DNA of 54,599 nucleotides, from the NCBI GenBank assembly GCA_032718475.1, contig JAUCBJ010005450.1:1-54599 (forward strand), in the 5' to 3' direction. The position numbers and the translations under genes were made by a program. Numbering within the stretch: position 1 is the stretch's first letter; each line of letters begins with the position of its first letter. This document shows positions 35,212 through 46,698 of the stretch, piece after piece. The DNA comes from Nemertoderma westbladi (taxonomy: Eukaryota > Xenacoelomorpha > Nemertodermatida > Nemertodermatidae). The notes below the pieces were generated by a model. It ran no database searches. It was given only the letters and a program-made list of their open reading frames with translations, and was not told the DNA's origin.

Positions 35212-35991
35212 GCCATCCAGCCAACCAGAATTAGAATTAGTCGTGTCAAAGACAAGAAATGCTACCAAGTGTAACGTTGTACTATTGAAGTAATGTCCCG
35301 AGAGGAACTAGTACTTGCAGCTCCAATTCCCAACAGTTTTGTGTACTTTGTGCTGCCATCAGCATTTGGGACACCACTGCCAGTTATGGCTACAACACAT
35401 CGATCAACATCTGTAAGGGAGCATTTCAGATGAGCCATTTGTTCCCATCCCAGTGGACTGCAATTTTGTGTTCTCCAGGATCAAAGGAGTCCTTAATATA
35501 TTTGGCCCTTGCTGCTCGAGATGCTGACTGGCCACTTAGTGTGCTAGTTTTGCTGAGTGTGACCTGATCTAGATTACCTTCACTGGCCTTGATAATTGCA
35601 GCAGTGTAGGCTGTTGCAGCTCCAGATGAAATTCCAATGCGATCAGCAGTCTGAGCTACTGTCTGGTCATTCATTATGTTCCGTGGCATCATCAGTTGCA
35701 CTGAAGCACACCTCTTGCTTGATGTTGCTGAAGATGGTGGAAGATAGTCAACATCAGAATCAGTACTATCATCCTCTGAAGCAGACCTCGACATATCAAG
35801 TTCAACAATTTTGTCCAAGTCATTCTGCTTTCTAAGCATTTCTTACCATTCCCTGTCAAGTTTACTGTCCAGTTTGTCTTTTTGTTTCATAGCTTCCTCT
35901 TCATATTTCAAATCCCTTGATTTCAGAAATGGTAGATCTTCTCCCTGTCTAAGTTTTCGAATCCATTCACATTCTTCAGGCAGCAGCATAC
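35212..35991 (-). pseudogene. N-terminal half of an uncharacterised transposase-like gene
   Basis: Minus-strand translation begins after an acceptor-like CTATAG with LLPEECEWIRKLRQGEDLPF, hits an in-frame TAA near 35846, continues for 137 codons (35839-35426) to HWDGNKWLI, then shifts frame to DVDRCVVAITGSG and ends with a DTTNSNSGWLDGT-like stretch in yet another frame near 35220. Order and motifs match the first half of the family whose second half is at 34685-33985. It is a decayed copy with at least one stop and two frame changes. Confidence 0.5.
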
Positions 35992-35999
35992 CTATAGCA

Positions 36000-36640
36000 A
36001 CTTGCCATTGTATTATAATCTATACCTTATAATATATAACTCAAAATTCGATTATTGGATAATAGGCTACCGGTACAGTACTGTAGTAACTGAATATCAC
36101 TCACTAAACCTACTGTATGTAGTAGGCTACATCAGTAGAATATAGTACAAAGCCCTGTGTTTTAGGGTAGTCCTACCGGTACCGGTAGGTAGGACAGTGG
36201 AATGCAGAACATCCAAAATGCAAGAGTGGATCAGAAGTGCAGTAACGCAGTATACTTGTCATGTAGTGTCATTTGTATAGGCCTACAGGTATTACATTAC
36301 TACAACTGTACAGTACAGTACCTTAAAGCCGCCATTCAAATTAAAGATAAACATATGACAAACGTGATGTTATCAGTATTTTTCAAATCTAATGCATTCC
36401 ATGAAAACTGTCCCTTAACCGCACTCAAGCTCATCGGGCGATAAATTTTGCGACAAGTCAAAAATTCATTTAGCTCCAGTAACTTGCATGTTCAACATTA
36501 TGATTCCATACTTGGCACAACTTAATATTATAGGAAATAGAACAAATTAAGCTGACAAGTCTTCTCTGTATCTCAATTTGAATATTTTCGGATCGGTCTA
36601 CTGTATAGGCTAATCGATCTTCTTTCAGCAGTGCCTACTA
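36000..36640. other. AT-rich DNA between the transposase-like gene and element C gag
   Basis: No gene supported. It contains TACCGGTACCGGTAGG-type sequence (36173-36190) and generic AT-rich DNA. It could be part of the foreign insertion. Confidence 0.4.
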
Positions 36641-36649
36641 CTGGTCGCA

Positions 36650-37419
36650 ATCGATGGTCTTATGCGTCCCATCCCATATATGCATGCTTTCTATGTAGCT
36701 GGCACCTGTAGTTTGGATTATAACGCTCTCTGTATAGTGTCTTGCATATTTCGTCCAGGTCTGAGTCGGATGGTTTGTTGTTTTGGTTGCACATACCCGT
36801 GTCAGGGGTGTTGTTTCTGCCATAGCCACCACAATTGTTCTGTGGACTAGAAGTCCCCTCAATAGTTGCATATGGCAACGATTGCCTCACTCTCGGAAGT
36901 TCATCTGCAGCACTGTGTTCCAGTTTAGGTCGGCTATTCCACTTTCGGTACCTTGCCCAGACTTTCCTCGCTGTACACTGGATCCGTTATCAACTCGGCT
37001 TCATAGTTAAGGAATTTTGACATCTCTTCCAACCCTGGCTCCACACTCTTCTTTTCTCGAGTGGAGAAAGCGATCTTCCTCCATTTATTCCTCAACCATA
37101 TCGGTAGTGCCTGCGCTATGCTTGTGATGTTACTTAAAGCATTAAGTTCGTATGGTGCTTCTAGTGTCTTTAAAACTATCAATGCCTTTTCTACTTTGTT
37201 GGCGAAGGCTTTCATACTAACAGGGTTATCCGTGAGTCTGCCTGATGTTATTCCCCTTAAGGTTTGTCGGATAATCTTCGCCGGATGGCCAAATTCCCTA
37301 TCCAGGGCTCTCCATGCTGTTGTAAATCCTTCTTCAATTCCCTGATATTGCTTCACAATGTTGTAGGCAGGCCTAGCAGGTTCCTGCCTACTCACCAGTA
37401 TGTAAGCCACGACCTCCAA
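36650..37419 (-). pseudogene. Gag DUF1759 region of element C
   Basis: 161 codons (37419-36934) match the C-terminal part of DUF1759: ARPAYNIVKQYQGIEEGFTT, WRALDREFGHPAKI, LSNITSIAQALPIWLRNKWR and LEEMSKFLNYEAEL. This is the BEL/Pao capsid-like domain. The frame continues, with a stop, into 36890-36660, a serine/asparagine-rich stretch that would normally lead to zinc knuckles. Knuckles and protease are not found. Confidence 0.75.
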
Positions 37420-38239
37420 TCTTTAATCCCGGCATTCGCACTACCCTATCACCTACACTATCTCTCCCAGCATGGCCTATAGGCCTAGTATGTCCAGTAA
37501 GACCTATAGTATGTCCTGCAGTCTGAATGTGCTCCCCCAAACAGAAGTTTAATCTTCTCGAATATTACGAGAACTTCTCCCCGCGAGTACCATATCGTCG
37601 ATCGGCAGCTACATTCTGACAGGAAGTTTCCCTTCGATCCCCTCTTATCTCATCATCCTTGTCTCGGTACACTCTGTACCCCTCTCCCGGTGTATGATAT
37701 ATTTCACAAGGTTGTGATTCTCTGGGGGCGATCTCCCGAAGTATGACCCCACCGGCCCTCCCTCTCTACTTAAACTATTGACAGTTCACTGTCCATCCTA
37801 TCTCAACATCTCCGGTTGCCCGTAGCAGCATCTCCTCCCCCCTCCTTGCATCCTCTGGTTTCGGCATTATATCCACGTTCATGAGGTATTGTATCGACCT
37901 CCCGGATGAACTCTACTGTTCTCCTTCCATCTTCCGATTGGGCTCAAAGTCCTCTCGTTTGGCCGCTTACGGCACCAACGTTCCTCCCTCTACCCGGTTG
38001 TATGGCCTCGCGGATATTTGTTGCCCTTCTACTATCCTCCGTCGTTGGGAGCCCTGGTTCACTTAACTCACCGTGCGCATTTCCCGCCGACATTTGTGGG
38101 GCATTTATTGTATTGTCTGTGGGGCCGAACCAGCTTCGCTCTCGGATAAACCCATTTTTGCCAGTTCTAATCGGTGCTTTTGCTTTGCCTGATCTGCATT
38201 AACCCCCTTAACCGGGTGTGCATATCATACCTCATTCTT

Positions 38240-38241
38240 TT

Positions 38242-38281
<40 letters not shown>

Positions 38282-38911
38282 CTCTCTAACACTCAGATCG
38301 GCTAACTCTGCCTCTCTCGCCTCTCGCTCTCTGCGCTCATTCACTTCTCTCTCAATCCTCTCAGCTTTCCTCGCTTCTAGCTCTTCGTGCTCGTTCACTT
38401 CTCTCTCAACCCTCTCTGCCTCCCTCGTGCCCCGCTCTTTGCACTGATTCATTTCTCTCTCAACCCTCTCTGCCTCCCTCGCATCATGGTCTTTGCACTC
38501 GTTTGTCTCTTTCTCTTCACATTCTCTATGCTCACTCTCTTCCCTTTCCTCCCTTTTTCTGCCCTCACTTATTTTCCTCTCCTCGCCCTCTCTATAGTTT
38601 CTCACCACTTTCTCGACCCTCTCTTTACACTCTCTCACTAGCTGCCTTTCCCTTTCTAATAACGCAGTCCCCTCATCCAGCTGTCTCTCTGATTCCTTTT
38701 GGTCTAATGCGACCAAGTCTAGCTGACACACCAGATCTATCTCTAACACCCTTCTTGCTTTCGCAGAGGATGTAGTGGACTTTTCGGTTGCGACAGACTC
38801 CTGTCGCCTGTTTGTTCTACTAATTTTGCCGTGCTTACTAGCATTTCTACTAACCGATGACACCGAATCTTCGGGGTTAACCTCGGGTTTGTGTCGTGCG
38901 GATCCACCCAT
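38240..38911 (-). CDS. Coiled-coil N-terminal gag of element C
   Basis: A 223-codon ORF. After a ~60-residue serine/lysine-rich start it becomes a nearly continuous Glu/Arg coiled coil with repeats of the type AERVEREVNE (residues ~135-205), ending in an (ER)n tract encoded by a CT microsatellite (about 38248-38278). Long charged coiled coils precede DUF1759 in BEL elements A and D too. Downstream to 37420 the gag frame is broken, so this copy is not functional. The microsatellite may itself have caused the frame loss. Confidence 0.6.
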
Positions 38912-39145
38912 CCCACTAACTTAATTCCCTGTGCATCCACTAGATAAGGCCCTATCTAGGTTGCATTATCTCGGATCACCACAATTCGAACAGGTCTGTG
39001 GCAACCCCCCTTACCCTCTCACTCGCTAGTTCTCCCTACCCAAATCGGACTAGGTAGTGGAAATGTTTATTGCACTCCCCGAGTCTCCGGTACAACTTGG
39101 GCTGGTCTACCTTTCCTCCAGTCTTAGCATCCTTGAATATCTTCC

Positions 39146-39558
39146 TCATCGCGTTGTACCCTCATTGTAGGCGATCGCTCGTCTGAACTTGACCTTCTCT
39201 CCTCGTCCGGCGTCGTACCGACGGCCCCACCATTGCCATTCCAGTGGGCCGTTCGCCGCCTTCGGCCACTGGTTGGCTGGTGATTCCGGTACTTCGTTCG
39301 CCGCTCTGATCTCATGCCGACTTGCGTCTCCCTTCTCCTTGTACTCGACCGCTCTCCTCCTCAACGACCAAACCGTCTTTCCTCGGCGAATCTGGTGTGG
39401 CGGGCCGGTACTGCCTCGTCGTTGCCTCCCGAATTGTTTGGTCTCTATCGCTCGGGGTGCACGGTGGGCTTCCTTCTCCCTCTGGACCTTGGGGTGGTTG
39501 TTCGCTCATCATCCCATTGAGTGTCCTCACAGTTTCCTTGAGTTTTCCTTGAAGTCAT
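39146..39558 (-). pseudogene. Start of element C gag, frameshifted
   Basis: An ATG at 39558, 30 bases inside the 5' LTR, begins a short open frame. Overlapping minus-strand frames (39530-39312 and 39364-39146) continue with proline/arginine-rich sequence. The frame changes show decay. Low-complexity composition fits a BEL gag N-terminus, but I see no defined domain. Confidence 0.45.
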
Positions 39559-39587
39559 GGTTTAGACTTTCTAAGCGTGGTTTAAAC

Positions 39588-40201
39588 TGTGACAGGATCC
39601 CCAAGTTGGCGAGGGAATCCTGACCGATGTGTTTGTTTCTTTTGAATAATATGCATCGCTGCGTCCGCTGGCTGCTGAAAGGCTTGTGGTATCTGAAAGG
39701 CCAGAGGCCGAAAGAATAACTGAGTTTTAGTGGCAGTTGTTCGTAATGTCAGAATACAATAATAGCACAGCTAGAATACAATAATAGCATGGTTACTGAC
39801 GACGGTTTAAACCGTCTTGCTTCCACAGCTCTACACAAACCAACTGAACAACAGGTAATAAAGGCAACAGTTATATTACTAACACATATGGAATATTGCT
39901 ACTTGGTACGTGGCCTGGCCAATGGATGCATCCCAATCGGATGGTGTTCTGCCCCACCATTGGCTAATATATCCTTCCTTACCTTGGCAATCCCTGTTCT
40001 CTGATACCCACGTGCTAGCTCCCTTCGTCCCCCTGAGATGGCTTGTAGCCTCTCATCTCTCCTTGTGGCTGCCAATGTATATTGCCTCCGTTGGTTATTA
40101 GGTGACACTATATTGGTAATGTCACCTAGCCAACTATAATTGGTAAAAAGCCACTTTCCCCATTTTCCGCTAGGTAGTGCAGCGAATTGGATCCGCTCAC
40201 A
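39588..40201 (-). repeat. 5' LTR of element C
   Basis: 614 bp. On the plus strand it starts TGTGACAGGATCC and ends GGATCCGCTCACA, giving TG..CA ends on either strand. Close to 32001-32584. No clear tRNA primer-binding site follows on the minus strand. Confidence 0.9.
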
Positions 40202-41197
40202 TTAGTAGAGTAAACTGGTCTTTGGGGCCGTTTCCCAGGTTGTGGACCACAATGTGGATAGGGAAAACATTTCACACATAGCACAAATTGTTATTTGTCT
40301 GCTTAGGCTACTGTGTATTAGATTAGAAGAGAGCTGGGGTGGGAGCTGGGGGGGGGGGGGGTCTCCCCCAAATAGACTACTGTAGGCCCACTGTTTAATA
40401 GAGCATGCTGTTCACAAACGCCTTATTACATATTCACTTTAGAATAGGCGCTACCTTTATGTTTAATAATTGAAGTATTATTTATTATTATATCCTAGCA
40501 AAGATAAGAAGTTGATGAAACAGAGATATGTCGCTTTTAGGTTGCAATGTTATTCATCTCATTATTGTTTCAAATTGTTTGCACAAAAATACTTGTCCTC
40601 GCTTTAATATGTAAATTTATATGGTGGCCCTCAACCGCCGCACCACCGCGAGAATAATTAATATAGGTCCATCTGATGCAACACAACTCCCCGAACACGA
40701 TTTTGTATGCAATAACACGTCCGGGTGGGTTGGCTAAACATCTGGTCCGGTCGAGAGGTTTTTCTTCAAATATTTTTTTCTCGCAGTAGCAGTTCAGGGC
40801 CACATTGTAAATCAAAATAGGCGAAGATAAAAATAAAATAATCTGGCAATAACAACAATTAAATTGCCTTATGACTCTAGAGTCCCTATTGGCAGATATG
40901 ACAAACACACTTGTTAACTACTGTACAGTACATGTACTGTTCTTATCCTGGGACTTTGGACCAATAGTTGAAAGGTAAATTCCATGTAAAAGATTGCAGC
41001 CTGGACCGGAATACAGACATGTAATAAGTTTTATTGCAAATGTAATAAATAATAATTGGATATAATTATTGTATTGTATTATTATAACTTTTATTGTTAA
41101 TATTTAAATATTTTTGTATTTCATTGATGTTGTTTTTAACCCCTTAAACATGATCAACGTCATTAATAACGAGAACAGGGGTTATAAGAAACTATTA
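40202..41197. other. Spacer upstream of the secreted-protein gene
   Basis: Includes a G-run (40350-40361) and AT-rich DNA; presumably the promoter and 5' UTR of the gene starting at 41198. A 112-codon minus-strand ORF (40908-40570) has no recognisable features. Confidence 0.4.
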
Positions 41198-44100
41198 ATG
41201 AACACGTTGACAGTGATTATGGCTCTATTGGCAGCCATCGTTACTGCGCACCCTGAAATAATACAGAATATAATGACATCAGATATTTTTAAAGCGGCAT
41301 TTCGAAGTGGTGATTCTGGTAATACAGTCCCGCTCTCAAAAAGCATTCCTTTGATCAAACATTGATCAAACTTTGATCAAACATTGATCAAAGTTTGATC
41401 AAATATTGAAATGTATCAGGCTTATAAATCCTGCCATTGAGTTCTACCAAAGGCGCTGCACTTCAAAGTCTAGATTCCCACTGAGCTGTGTGTCAATCAA
41501 GCAGCCCTAACTCTCTCTCTCTCTCTCTCTGCTCTCTGTGTGTGTAATGCTCCATGTGCTCTGTAGGATGTCTGCAGAGCACATAGGACACCACTTCCAT
41601 ATCATACCATAGGTTTGTAAGCTATAGCCGTTATTTAAACCAGTTAAAGCCTAGGTTATAATAATTTACAGCGATTATCAGAAAATAACAGCCGCAATTG
41701 AATCTCCACTTGGCGGTGTGGTGGTAATGAAAGTAATGGCAGGTATGGGCTGTGAGGAGTTTAATTCGGAGTTACGCAATGGGTTGGGTGGATGGCTACA
41801 ATACATTAGAATGGTGGGGGGGGGGGGGGGCACTAGCGTACCGAGGGGGAGGCCATATGAAAGCATACTGAAGTCTTTCCATTTGAAATGAGAAAAAAAA
41901 TAATATATAGGCCTATATATATTAAAGATCCACATTCCAAATTTTCTGAAACAAAAGCATTTTTCTAAAGGGGGGGGGGGGGGGGGGGTAATATAAGAAT
42001 ATCCCTTGGTATTATTATATCAGTTGACATTGTGGCCTTCTGGCTGGCCACAAGTGGGAAATACGTTGCTTTCTTGTAAGGAGAAATAATTGATTCGAGT
42101 CACAACAAATTATGTCATAGGGAGTACAGGAGTCAGCGGTCTCCGTGCTATTTGCTGTATATTATTAGCTTGGGGTGCCGACAGCGACAGACCACTAACA
42201 AAGTAAAGGCATATCATGTGTAATGGCTCTTAGCTTATGCCGCCCCAGCATGTAAAACCATTTATCTGCTGTGGAATGGAATTCCCCGAAATTTCGAAAT
42301 TTACTATAAAGTCTTCCCAAGAGATTAGACAGCCAACTAACCCACACACAGGAGGCCGCCAACCAAAGAGATTGGCCTCCTGGCACTGAGCTGGCCTAGT
42401 CGCAAAGGAACTATGCAGGTAGTAATGTGTACTAAACAATACTAATGGCTACAATACATTATAATGGGGGGGGGGGGAGGGGGGGGGTGCAGGTCCGCAG
42501 CTTGTACAATGATATAGTCATAGTCCACAACAAGAGAGGGGATGGGATCACTGGGGTTATATTGATGCCTTGTCCTTGACTTACAACGACCTGTGAGCAA
42601 AAGTGTGGTTTGTCGGCCGGATGGTTAAAACCCTCCATTAATTAAAAATGAATGAGCATAATTTAATAAGTATTACTAACCCAATTTGATTTTTAATATT
42701 TAAAAAATTATAATTACAATACGTTAATCTGAATTAAAAAATACGTAACTAATGATGTACATAACATAGTTTACTTTAAAACAAATTAGATTTTCAATAA
42801 AATTACCTTATCAGAGTATTAAAATTAAATTACGTACATTTTTAGAAGGTATTTTAGGGGGTGCGCTGGCGCTAGCGCTTGGATTTATTTATTTCTTTAT
42901 TTACATTTATTAGTATAATTAGAGACAGGGGCAGGAAGGAAGCTTGTCGAATTTACACAATTACTGTATAAGCAAATGCAATGCAACGGCAGCCATCGCG
43001 CTGCTACGTCAATGGAGGTCTTTGGCCTTGATTCTGATTTAAGGAACATTGAAACTAATTTCTAATATAACAATAATTTAAAAATATTCCAAAGGATGTT
43101 TTTCTGAACTAGTTGTTGGTGTAATAATAGGCCCTGCCCTACAAGAACAAGACTCAGTCTGGGACACTACCACAACACTGCCATGTAAATCCAATCGCGG
43201 TCCATCCACAAAGTCAAGCAAGCTCCATCCACCGCCCTGTCAATCACATCGCGGCTTGGCCATTAACAAAAGCCAGTTCTCGGCGGGAATCTGAGTTCAA
43301 AGGCATGCCGCAGAAGAGCGATGTAAACTGTTACCTTGAAATCATTTCAATGTCATTTCAATATGAGACAGAAAGTCTGGAATTTCGGTCCATCGATTTC
43401 AAGGTCATTTCAATATGCCATCAATGTCATTTCAATGTCAATGCTACTTTCAATGATATTCTATGGACACATTTTGATCAAACTTTGATCAATGTTTGAT
43501 CAAAGTTTGATCAATGTTTGATCAAAGGAATGCTTTTTGAGAGCGGGACTGTACGAATACCGACAACATTGACAACATAGTCAACGGAACAGCTGCAATA
43601 GATAAAGTGTTTGGAGGTGAGGGTCTTTCCCAGACTATTAACCACGAACTGGCAAACACCGCACAAGCTAAAATAGACAATTTACTTACTACTGAGTAAG
43701 TATAAAAACGTAATAATTTATGCAATATAGTAAATCATTAATTTTTTTATAAAATGGAACAGTTCATTCAGCCACACTATTCGTTTACACATTAAAACAT
43801 AATAAAGGTGCAAGGGGGGCATAAGGGGTGGCAGAACAATTATGATGCATTATTGTAATTTGTAAGCGTTCGTAACGCTGTATATCCCATTAAAATATCG
43901 TTACAACTTACATATATAATATACTATATAGATAATTAATAAGAGACAGCGGAGTAACAGTATAGCACAATCAGCCCATCACCATGTATAGTATACCACT
44001 ATAATACCAGTAAGCATTTAAGCTGTAGGCCTATTTACAGTAGTATATACAATACTCCAGTTCCGTCAGATAGTTGTGTCCGTTGTGTATGCGGTAGGCC

Positions 44101-45599
44101 ATGCCCAACAGGTCATAACCATTATGGACCTATAATTCTACCACCTTTATTATAGGAAGGGATCTTGGGGTCTTAGCCTCGAATGATAAGTTTTCATTTA
44201 CCGAAAATAACTTATCTTTTATTGGCGCAATTGTAGGACTAATCCCATCACATGCGTACTTTTTAACTGGGTAGTGTACAAATTTAGGAATCGCATAATA
44301 TTCATTGAAATGAATATCACATATCTCTCCAAACCACGTACGCGTTTCGACCTTACTGGGTCTCATCAGCGTGGTGTCGGATTCGAACCTGGGACCTCGA
44401 GGTGGAAGCCGAGACAACAACCACTAGGCCACAGGTTCTTGAGATATGGAGTATTAATTTCAAAGCCAGCTCCCATTTTATTAGCACCTGATTTGTATTA
44501 TTGATAGTAACAATGTGTTGTCAAGCTGTATTATTATACATTAATTATAGAATAAGTTATTTTCGGTTAATGAAAACTTATCATTCGAGGTTAAGACCCC
44601 CTAGATCCCTCCCTATAATAAATGTATAATAACAAATACCTCAAAAACACAGCTTGCCAACACATTGTTACTACCTACCACCTGTCGCACAATTATTTTC
44701 TAGAATTAACGACCATAGCCTCAATACTTTGGCCTACTTTATTCTTATCTACAACGTTTGAAGATAGAATACAAACAAACATAATCAATTATAATGTACC
44801 TGTAGCTGTTATGGGTGAATGTGTAGTTTCATTATTAATATAATTTTTGATTAGCACATCTTATCGAATTTGGCTTTGAATTTAAGGTTTTTTTTATACT
44901 TTTCTAACATTTCGTCACGGGTTTTACTTGGTACTACTGTAGTACTCTCTGCCACCCCGTGATGAAAAGCTATGATAGGGTTATACTGTATAAAGGCGTA
45001 TCTTGAAGGAAAGCCCGGTAATTAAAAATTGTCGGTAATTCCAGGCCTTTGCCTATTTTAGGTGGAGACAGAGAGTAGTCTGTAACATCAACGAAGGAAT
45101 TAGTGCAAATGACATAGATGAAGTCATCGACAACATTGCCAAAATGCACAATATGCCAGACGACTTAAAGAATATGTACAAAAAAGCGAAAGATGGAAAC
45201 ATCCACGCATTGGATTTCGTTGAGTATGTCGACGCTAACGCAGTGTTTCATTACGGACGCCTCGCCGTTCTCAAACAGACCAACGGCGACTACATGGTGG
45301 TACAAGCTCTCGCGAGTCTCAAGGCAACTTTGGCTCCATTGGATATCCAACCCAAAGAGGCGGTGGAGACAGCTAAACAGTTCGAATGGTATCGGTATGG
45401 TGCGGGCGACCAGGCCGCAATCAATACCAGAGCCCAGACTGAGTTCAGGGAATTCTTCAAACGATCCATAGGGTCTCAGATTCATCAAAATTGCCAGGAT
45501 TTTAAACACGATATAAGTAAAAAGGCTCCGGACGCTGCTAATATGTTTGAATCGACTGAAAATGCTGAACCGGTAAAGCCTGAAGTCATAAGTTCTTAA
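41198..45599 (+). CDS. Predicted secreted protein of unknown family, split by a MITE
   Basis: The ATG at 41198 opens a clear signal peptide (MNTLTVIMALLAAIVTA, likely cleaved before HPE). Coding runs 41198-41324, is interrupted by the TIR element 41325-43551 plus one TA duplicate, and resumes in frame at 43554-43695 (donor GA/GTAAGT). After an intron with a TTTTAG acceptor, the last exon is 45062-45599 (stop TAA; ATTAAA at 45640). Without the MITE it predicts 268 residues: a short acidic helical start, then FVEYVDANAVFHYGRLAVLK, DYMVVQALASLKATL and FEWYRYGAGDQAAIN, with a Glu/Pro-rich tail. I do not recognise the family. The element makes this copy probably null unless removed from RNA. Confidence 0.7.
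41325..43551. mobile_element. 2.2-kb MITE with perfect 79-bp TIRs, TA duplication
   Basis: 41325-41403 and 43473-43551 are exact reverse complements over 79 bases, beginning CAGTCCCGCTCTCAAAAAGC. TA flanks both ends (41323-41324, 43552-43553). The inner part of each TIR is an array of TTGATCAAAC-type decamers. The interior has long G-runs (41815-41831, 41970-41988, 42466-42487), CT repeats and no transposase, so it is non-autonomous. TA duplication suggests a Tc1/mariner-type or similar source. The identity of the TIRs implies a very recent insertion. Confidence 0.95.
44146..44622. mobile_element. Long-TIR element (~477 bp)
   Basis: About 75 bp at the left (TTTATTATAGGAAGGGATCT through ACCGAAAATAACTTAT) is the imperfect reverse complement of the right end (44548-44622). 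The interior is non-coding apart from a tRNA-like SINE head on the minus strand. Target duplication is not certain, because the ends sit in TTTATTATA/TATAATAAA. Confidence 0.7.
44370..44436 (-). repeat. tRNA-derived SINE head
   Basis: On the minus strand an A-box-like TGGCCTAGTGG (44431-44421) and a B box GGTTCGAATCC (44389-44379) have tRNA-like spacing. They are followed by GATGAGACCCAGTAAGGTCG, which is not tRNA. The SINE call rests on pol III boxes without a good cloverleaf. Confidence 0.6.
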
Positions 45600-46030
45600 C
45601 GTCAATAACACATTCGAAAGCTTTATTTCAGTACAGCTTATTAAATTCAGCTTCGGTTCAAATACATAAATAGGTTCCTGCATAATTTACAATTTTTAAA
45701 ATAATTAATTTATAATTAAATACTTTTTAAAATATTTAAGAGTATAATTAAATTTATTTAAATATAAAAAACAATATGCCAAATAGTGTAGGCCTAAAAG
45801 CCGTTTTGACTAAAACTATTAAATTTATAGAGCCAATCAATATGTTATATATTTTTTGTCTGATGCATCATGTCTGGTCTCTTTTGTCCTGCTAAATTTC
45901 AGCTGAGGCTATATTTTGTACCAAAACAAAAAATAATAGAAAATAGGAGACAAAATAATGGCAAAAGCAGACAGACAGACAACATAATCTAATTAATTTA
46001 TTATTACTAATTATTATACATAGTATATCT
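45600..46030. other. 3' flank of the secreted-protein gene
   Basis: The likely 3' UTR with ATTAAA at 45640, then AT-rich DNA up to the solo LTR. No gene seen. Confidence 0.5.
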
Positions 46031-46618
46031 TGTAAGCGGATTCAATTCCGCCTCATTACCCTCATACAGTACAATGGGATACGGCATTTTCAGCAATATG
46101 TTGGAGATACGAGATTAGCAATAATTAATCTCGTATCACAACCAACATCGGGGACAGTACAAACCCCAAAGCCACACACAAAGGGAGGTTTGAGGTCAAA
46201 CCACCTCGGAGGGGACACAGCTAACAGGGGCTAGCAACAGAGGGGAAACACTCCCAGAGAATGGAAGGGTGTGAAGTAGGTTGTTAGCCAATAGGGGCGA
46301 GGGAGAGCATCCACTAGGTAGCAGGCCAAGGTAATGTAGGAGTGAAGTAATCATATATTATCTCCTACATACCGGTTTATCATTCAGTTACCCAGTTGTC
46401 AGTTTCAGTGCAGACCGGCATTATTGTCTTACCGTCATCACAGTGCTGTTATATGCTGTCATCACATATTACTATTACCGGTTTTATCATTACTGTGCTA
46501 TCATTACACATATTATTATATATCGGAACGAAAGGAACATCAAACTCAAACATTTTCTCCACCAGCCTGCGGCGACGCGTACAAACATAACCCAGTCGGG
46601 ATCCCTGATCCCGTCACA
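46031..46618 (+). repeat. Solo LTR of the element B/C family
   Basis: 588 bp from TGTAAGCGGATTC to CCCGTCACA, in the reverse orientation to the LTRs of B and C, sharing TGTAAGC, the CCAACAT..GACAGT region and GCGACGCGTACAA. No internal element sequence adjoins it, so it is a recombination product. No matching direct repeat is seen at the flanks. Confidence 0.8.
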
Positions 46619-46698
46619 GTAAGACAATATTGAGAACTACTAGAACTGTGACTGCTAGAAGAGATAAAGTAAAGATGAGCGATAGAGGACCCCGATCA

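Larger units (their letters stand above)
32001..40201 (-). mobile_element. BEL/Pao LTR retrotransposon C, heavily decayed and nested
   Basis: Direct LTRs at 32001-32584 and 39588-40201, with a polypurine tract (C-run on plus) just inside the left one. On the minus strand the order is gag start (39558), coiled-coil gag (38911-38240), DUF1759 (37419-36934), foreign DNA (about 35991-33985), DUF5641 remnant (33960-33617), then non-coding DNA. Protease, RT, RNase H and the integrase core are gone. Unlike element B, there is no exonuclease/zinc-knuckle cassette between DUF5641 and the 3' LTR. Confidence 0.85.
43696..45061 (+). other. Intron of the secreted-protein gene
   Basis: 1366 bp from GTAAGT to TTTTAG, splitting a GAG codon (GA/G). 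It contains a long-TIR element (44146-44622) with a tRNA-like SINE head inside. Confidence 0.7.

Noticed and set aside
40570-40908. 112-codon minus-strand ORF with cysteine pairs
   Set aside because: No domain, no splice or family support, and it lies in the probable 5' region of another gene.
41678-42439. ORFs inside the 2.2-kb MITE as transposase remnants
   Set aside because: Short, low-complexity (one is proline-rich from the G-run), with no DDE-type motif.
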